The notes beneath the pieces were generated by a model. It was given only the letters and a program-made list of their open reading frames with translations, was not told the DNA's origin and did not search any database. A program made the position numbers and the translations under genes. A DNA stretch of 64,000 bases, from contig NZ_OBQD01000010.1 of the NCBI RefSeq assembly GCF_900220975.1, positions 62,001-126,000 on the forward strand, read 5' to 3'. Below, piece by piece: positions 61,300 to 64,000 of this stretch (its first letter is position 1; each line of letters starts with the position of its first letter). This DNA comes from Rhizobium subbaraonis (GTDB lineage: Bacteria; Pseudomonadota; Alphaproteobacteria; Rhizobiales; Rhizobiaceae).

Positions 61300-62856
61300 T
61301 CAGCCGTCCACCGCTTCCACGGCTCGCACCCGGATCTTTCCGATGCTGCGCTTGTCGAGCGAGACGATTTCGAACTCGAGGCCGTCGACCAGGAGCCTCT
61401 CGCCGGCAACAGGCAAGTGCGCAAGCTGCGTCATGACGAAGCCGCCGAGCGTGGAATAGCGGTTGGCGTCGTCCACCAGATCGTGGCCGATGGCGCTGCT
61501 GAACTGGCGGATATCGATGAAGCCTTCGGTCAGCCAGCTGCCGTCTTCCTGCTGCTCGAACGTGGCGGCCTCTTCGCCCATATCCGGAAACTCGCCAGCG
61601 ATCGCCTCCAGAACGTCGGTCGGCGTGGCGATGCCCTCGAGCGAGCCGTGCTCGTCGACGATCATCGCCATCTGGACCGGCGAACGGCGAAGCTGTTCCA
61701 TTACCTTCAGCACGTCGGTGGTCTCGTGGACGATCACCGGCTGGCGCGCGACGCGCGCCCAGTCGATCGACTTGCCGTCGATCAGCGCATTGAGCAGTTC
61801 CTTGGTGATCGCCACGCCGACGAACTCGTCCACCGTGTCGCGCGCCAGGATGACGCGGCTGTGCGTCAGCTTGCGGATGGCGGCATTCAGATCCTCGGGA
61901 TCGTCGTTCAGGTCGAGCCATTCCACCTCGGTTCTCGGGGACATGATCGAGCTGACCGGACGGTCGCCAAGATCGAGCACGCCGCGGATCATCTCCTTCT
62001 CTTCCGGCTTGAAGAGGGCGCCCTGCGCCGCCTGTTCGGCCATGACGTCGGCGGCCTCGCCAAGCGTCTCGTCCCCGACGCGTCCGCCGAGAAGCCGCAG
62101 CACCGCCTCTGACGTGCGCTCGCGCAGGTCGCCCGTCGTGATGCGCTTCTCGCGGTTGTGGCGGCCGAGCTGGTTTGCGGCCTCGATCAGAACCGAGAAG
62201 CCGATCGCGGCATAGAGGTAACCCTTCGGAATGTGGAACCCGAAGCCCTCGACGACGAGGCTGAAGCCGATCATCAGCAGGAAGCCCAGGCAGAGGATCA
62301 CGACCGTCGGATGCTTGGACACGAAAGCCATCAGCGGCTTGGACGCCAGCATCATCACGGCCATGGCCACGCAGACGGCGGTCACCATCACCCAGAGATT
62401 GTTGACCATGCCGACTGCCGTGATCACGCTGTCCAGCGAGAAGACCGCGTCCAGCACGACGATCTGGATGATGACCTGCCAGAAGACGGCGTGCACGACC
62501 TTGCCGTCCTTCGGCTTGTGCGCGCCCTCCAGCCGTTCGTGCAGTTCCATCGTTCCCTTGGCGAGCAGGAACACGCCGCCGAGAATCAGTATGATGTCGC
62601 GTCCGGAGAACGAAAAACCGCCGACGGCGAAGAGCGGCTGCGTCAGCGTCACGATCCACGAGATCGAGAACAGCAGCGCCACGCGCATGGCCAGCGCCAG
62701 CGAAAGCCCCAGCATCCTCGCCTTGTTGCGCTGGTGCGGCGGCAGCTTGTCGGCAAGGATCGCGATGAAGACGAGGTTGTCGATGCCAAGCACGACTTCA
62801 AGGACGATGAGGGTAACGAGGCCGATCCAGATGTTCGGATCTGCGAGGATTTCCAT
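61300..62856 (-). CDS. TerC family membrane protein with CBS pair and CorC/HlyC domain
   Basis: 518 residues from ATG 62856 ([13 protein letters not shown]). Residues ~1-230: TerC-type membrane domain with the two acidic motifs [16 protein letters not shown] and [17 protein letters not shown]. Residues ~300-430: two CBS motifs ([34 protein letters not shown]). Residues ~440-518: CorC_HlyC domain. Architecture as in E. coli YegH/YoaE, presumed metal-ion transporters. A hairpin lies ~100 nt upstream. Confidence 0.92.
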   Translation of the reverse strand: MEILADPNIWIGLVTLIVLEVVLGIDNLVFIAILADKLPPHQRNKARMLGLSLALAMRVALLFSISWIVTLTQPLFAVGGFSFSGRDIILILGGVFLLAKGTMELHERLEGAHKPKDGKVVHAVFWQVIIQIVVLDAVFSLDSVITAVGMVNNLWVMVTAVCVAMAVMMLASKPLMAFVSKHPTVVILCLGFLLMIGFSLVVEGFGFHIPKGYLYAAIGFSVLIEAANQLGRHNREKRITTGDLRERTSEAVLRLLGGRVGDETLGEAADVMAEQAAQGALFKPEEKEMIRGVLDLGDRPVSSIMSPRTEVEWLDLNDDPEDLNAAIRKLTHSRVILARDTVDEFVGVAITKELLNALIDGKSIDWARVARQPVIVHETTDVLKVMEQLRRSPVQMAMIVDEHGSLEGIATPTDVLEAIAGEFPDMGEEAATFEQQEDGSWLTEGFIDIRQFSSAIGHDLVDDANRYSTLGGFVMTQLAHLPVAGERLLVDGLEFEIVSLDKRSIGKIRVRAVEAVDG

Positions 62857-63215
62857 GATGAGACCTGTCAGAAGATAACGGTAAAACGCCGAAAGCCCCG
62901 GACGGATGATCCAGGGTCTATGGCGCGCTGAAGGAAATGAATTGAACTGTAGTTTCGCTGGCATCGCAGAAACGATGCCAGCCCGGATCGGTATCGACTT
63001 TCGCTGGTACTGTCGCCTTCGTCAGGCATGGCTGTCTTTGCTTCCGTTCCGGCCAAACAATTCGGTCGGACGCGCTGATAGCACGATCGCGGCGAACGGA
63101 AAAGCGCAGGCGGCGTCTTTTTGACACGCTGCCGGATGAACAAAACTTGATGAACCCGTCCTGCGGGCCGCCGCGCTGCGGGAACGCAGACGGCGCCGCC
63201 CGCCCGGAACCGGCA
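62857..63215. other. Intergenic leader region of the TerC-CBS gene
   Basis: 359 bp between the TerC-CBS start and the stop of the PhyH-like gene (both minus strand). Contains the hairpin at 62957-62982; otherwise nothing recognised. Confidence 0.5.
62957..62982 (-). promoter_or_regulatory. Perfect 10-bp hairpin in the TerC-CBS leader
   Basis: GCTGGCATCG (62957-62966) pairs exactly with CGATGCCAGC (62973-62982), 6-nt loop. No T tract follows on either strand, so it is not a typical terminator. Confidence 0.45.
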
Positions 63216-64000
63216 TCACGAACCGGGCTGCTTCAGCCGCTTCGACCATTCGCCTGCTTTGCCGAGACCCGCAGGCACCCAGGGCGAACCCTTCAGGCCG
63301 AGCTTGCCCCGCAGCCCCATGGCGCCGATGATCAGGCGGTTCATCTGCGACTTGATGAACGGCAGCGAAGCAATGTGCAGGCCGGTGAAGGGGAGGAACG
63401 GATTGCGTCGCAGCGAGCCGTAGATCTCGATGCGGGTTGTCTGCTTGTAGCTCGGGCAACGGGCGTGGAAGCCGTGCGTGTCGGCGACGATCAGCGTGTT
63501 GGCCTTCACCACCATCTTGACCGGCTGGCCGTAGCCGAGCGCCGTCAGTTCTTGCGGCATGATGCGCAGCGAGCCGCGGGCGGAATACTTGTTCTCGATC
63601 GTATCGGCGCTCTCGCTGATGCGCTGCTCCCAGGCAAGCCGCTGCGGCGTGACCTTGTGCGAGCCGGGCACGTAGGAGAACGGCCCGTCCTCCTCGCCGA
63701 CGTCCTTCAGGAACAGCCAGGCCTTGGCGGTCGGCTGGAAGGTGTCGCTGTGGAGTGCAGTCTGCGGATCGGCGGAACTTTCGTTCGACGGGGTCGAGGC
63801 AAGCGCCATCACCACCTGCACGACGAGAAGAGGCTGGCCGTCGCTCGAGGAAACGTAGCGCAGGAGGTTGCTCATGCGCGGATCGTTACGGGCAGCCTTG
63901 AAGCCCGGCAGGCGCTCAAGGTCGCTGTCGTCGATCAGGGCCCGGCGCGTGACCGTGGTACCCTGCAGCATGTCGTAACGGTCGAAATCACTGTTTTCCA
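63216..64000 (-). CDS. Phytanoyl-CoA dioxygenase (PhyH) family protein, partial
   Basis: The gene runs off the right edge: the minus-strand frame is still open at 64000, so the true start is outside. About 261 residues are visible. Fe(II)/2-oxoglutarate dioxygenase features: H-x-D iron ligands in LHSDTFQPTAKAWLF, DGPFSYVPGSHK, and the distal His in ADTHGFHARCPSYKQTTRIEIY with the Arg for 2-oxoglutarate. Substrate unknown. The C-terminus is basic and slightly hydrophobic. Confidence 0.8.
   Translation of the reverse strand, partial: ENSDFDRYDMLQGTTVTRRALIDDSDLERLPGFKAARNDPRMSNLLRYVSSSDGQPLLVVQVVMALASTPSNESSADPQTALHSDTFQPTAKAWLFLKDVGEEDGPFSYVPGSHKVTPQRLAWEQRISESADTIENKYSARGSLRIMPQELTALGYGQPVKMVVKANTLIVADTHGFHARCPSYKQTTRIEIYGSLRRNPFLPFTGLHIASLPFIKSQMNRLIIGAMGLRGKLGLKGSPWVPAGLGKAGEWSKRLKQPGS

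Overview
The window is high-GC, densely packed chromosomal DNA from an alphaproteobacterium of the order Rhizobiales, most likely family Rhizobiaceae (Rhizobium/Agrobacterium/Ensifer/Shinella type). The basis is gene content: a PurS-PurQ-small PurL purine set, the alphaproteobacterial F1-ATPase inhibitor zeta (DUF1476), the cell-cycle kinase CckA, a DksA with a nearly cysteine-free zinc finger, a mannosylfructose synthesis pair of the kind characterised in Agrobacterium, and a ~2000-residue coiled-coil protein resembling the growth pole ring protein (GPR/RgsE) of unipolarly growing Rhizobiales. I see no insertion sequence, prophage, integrase, CRISPR array, rRNA or confident tRNA. Genus cannot be fixed from the sequence alone.

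Layout. 1-6.0 kb: end of purB, zeta (minus), then the purine run purC-purS-small coiled-coil ORF-purQ-lipoprotein-arsC-purL. 6.0-8.3 kb: bolA-type gene, small basic protein, grxD (CGFS glutaredoxin) and a Bcr/CflA-like MFS exporter. 8.4-11.8 kb (minus): inositol-phosphatase-like gene, ttcA, glsA, rpsD. 12.1-13.1 kb: terC-like membrane protein. 13.1-17.1 kb (minus): HerA-like ATPase, murI, trmJ-like, exported protein. 17.4-20.9 kb: icd, then the mannosylfructose-phosphate synthase/phosphatase pair. 20.9-26.4 kb (minus): diguanylate cyclase, alaS, recA with an SOS-type operator. 26.6-28.6 kb: psuK-psuG pseudouridine breakdown. 28.6-31.7 kb (minus): VOC protein and cckA. 32.0-33.8 kb: FliO-like protein facing dksA. 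34.1-38.0 kb: SixA-like phosphatase, ycjX/ycjF pair, exported protein. 38.0-39.8 kb (minus): folP-folB-folK. 40-42.5 kb: DUF922 protease-like protein, a shortened ferredoxin reductase next to a [2Fe-2S] ferredoxin, and an Hpt protein. 43.1-49.1 kb: the giant GPR-like gene. 49.7-54.1 kb (minus): a complete Mla/MCE-type lipid ABC transporter (permease-ATPase-MCE protein-lipoprotein). 54.2-64 kb: dipeptide epimerase, HcaT-like MFS, LpxH-like phosphoesterase, malic enzyme, divergent hxlR/GST pair, TerC-CBS protein, and a PhyH-family gene cut by the window edge.

The genes are mostly housekeeping: purine and folate synthesis feed one-carbon/nucleotide metabolism; bolA and grxD form a likely Fe-S/iron module; cckA, hpt and the GPR-like protein point to cell-cycle and polar-growth control; the MCE transporter and LpxH-like protein concern the envelope. 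I do not see a clearly new defence or mobile system. The most unusual items are a ferredoxin-NADP reductase homologue that has cleanly lost its NAD(P)H domain while remaining beside a ferredoxin gene, a HerA-like ATPase with a C-terminal winged-helix-like region, the internal 132-bp repeat in the GPR-like gene, and structured leaders before both TerC-family genes.
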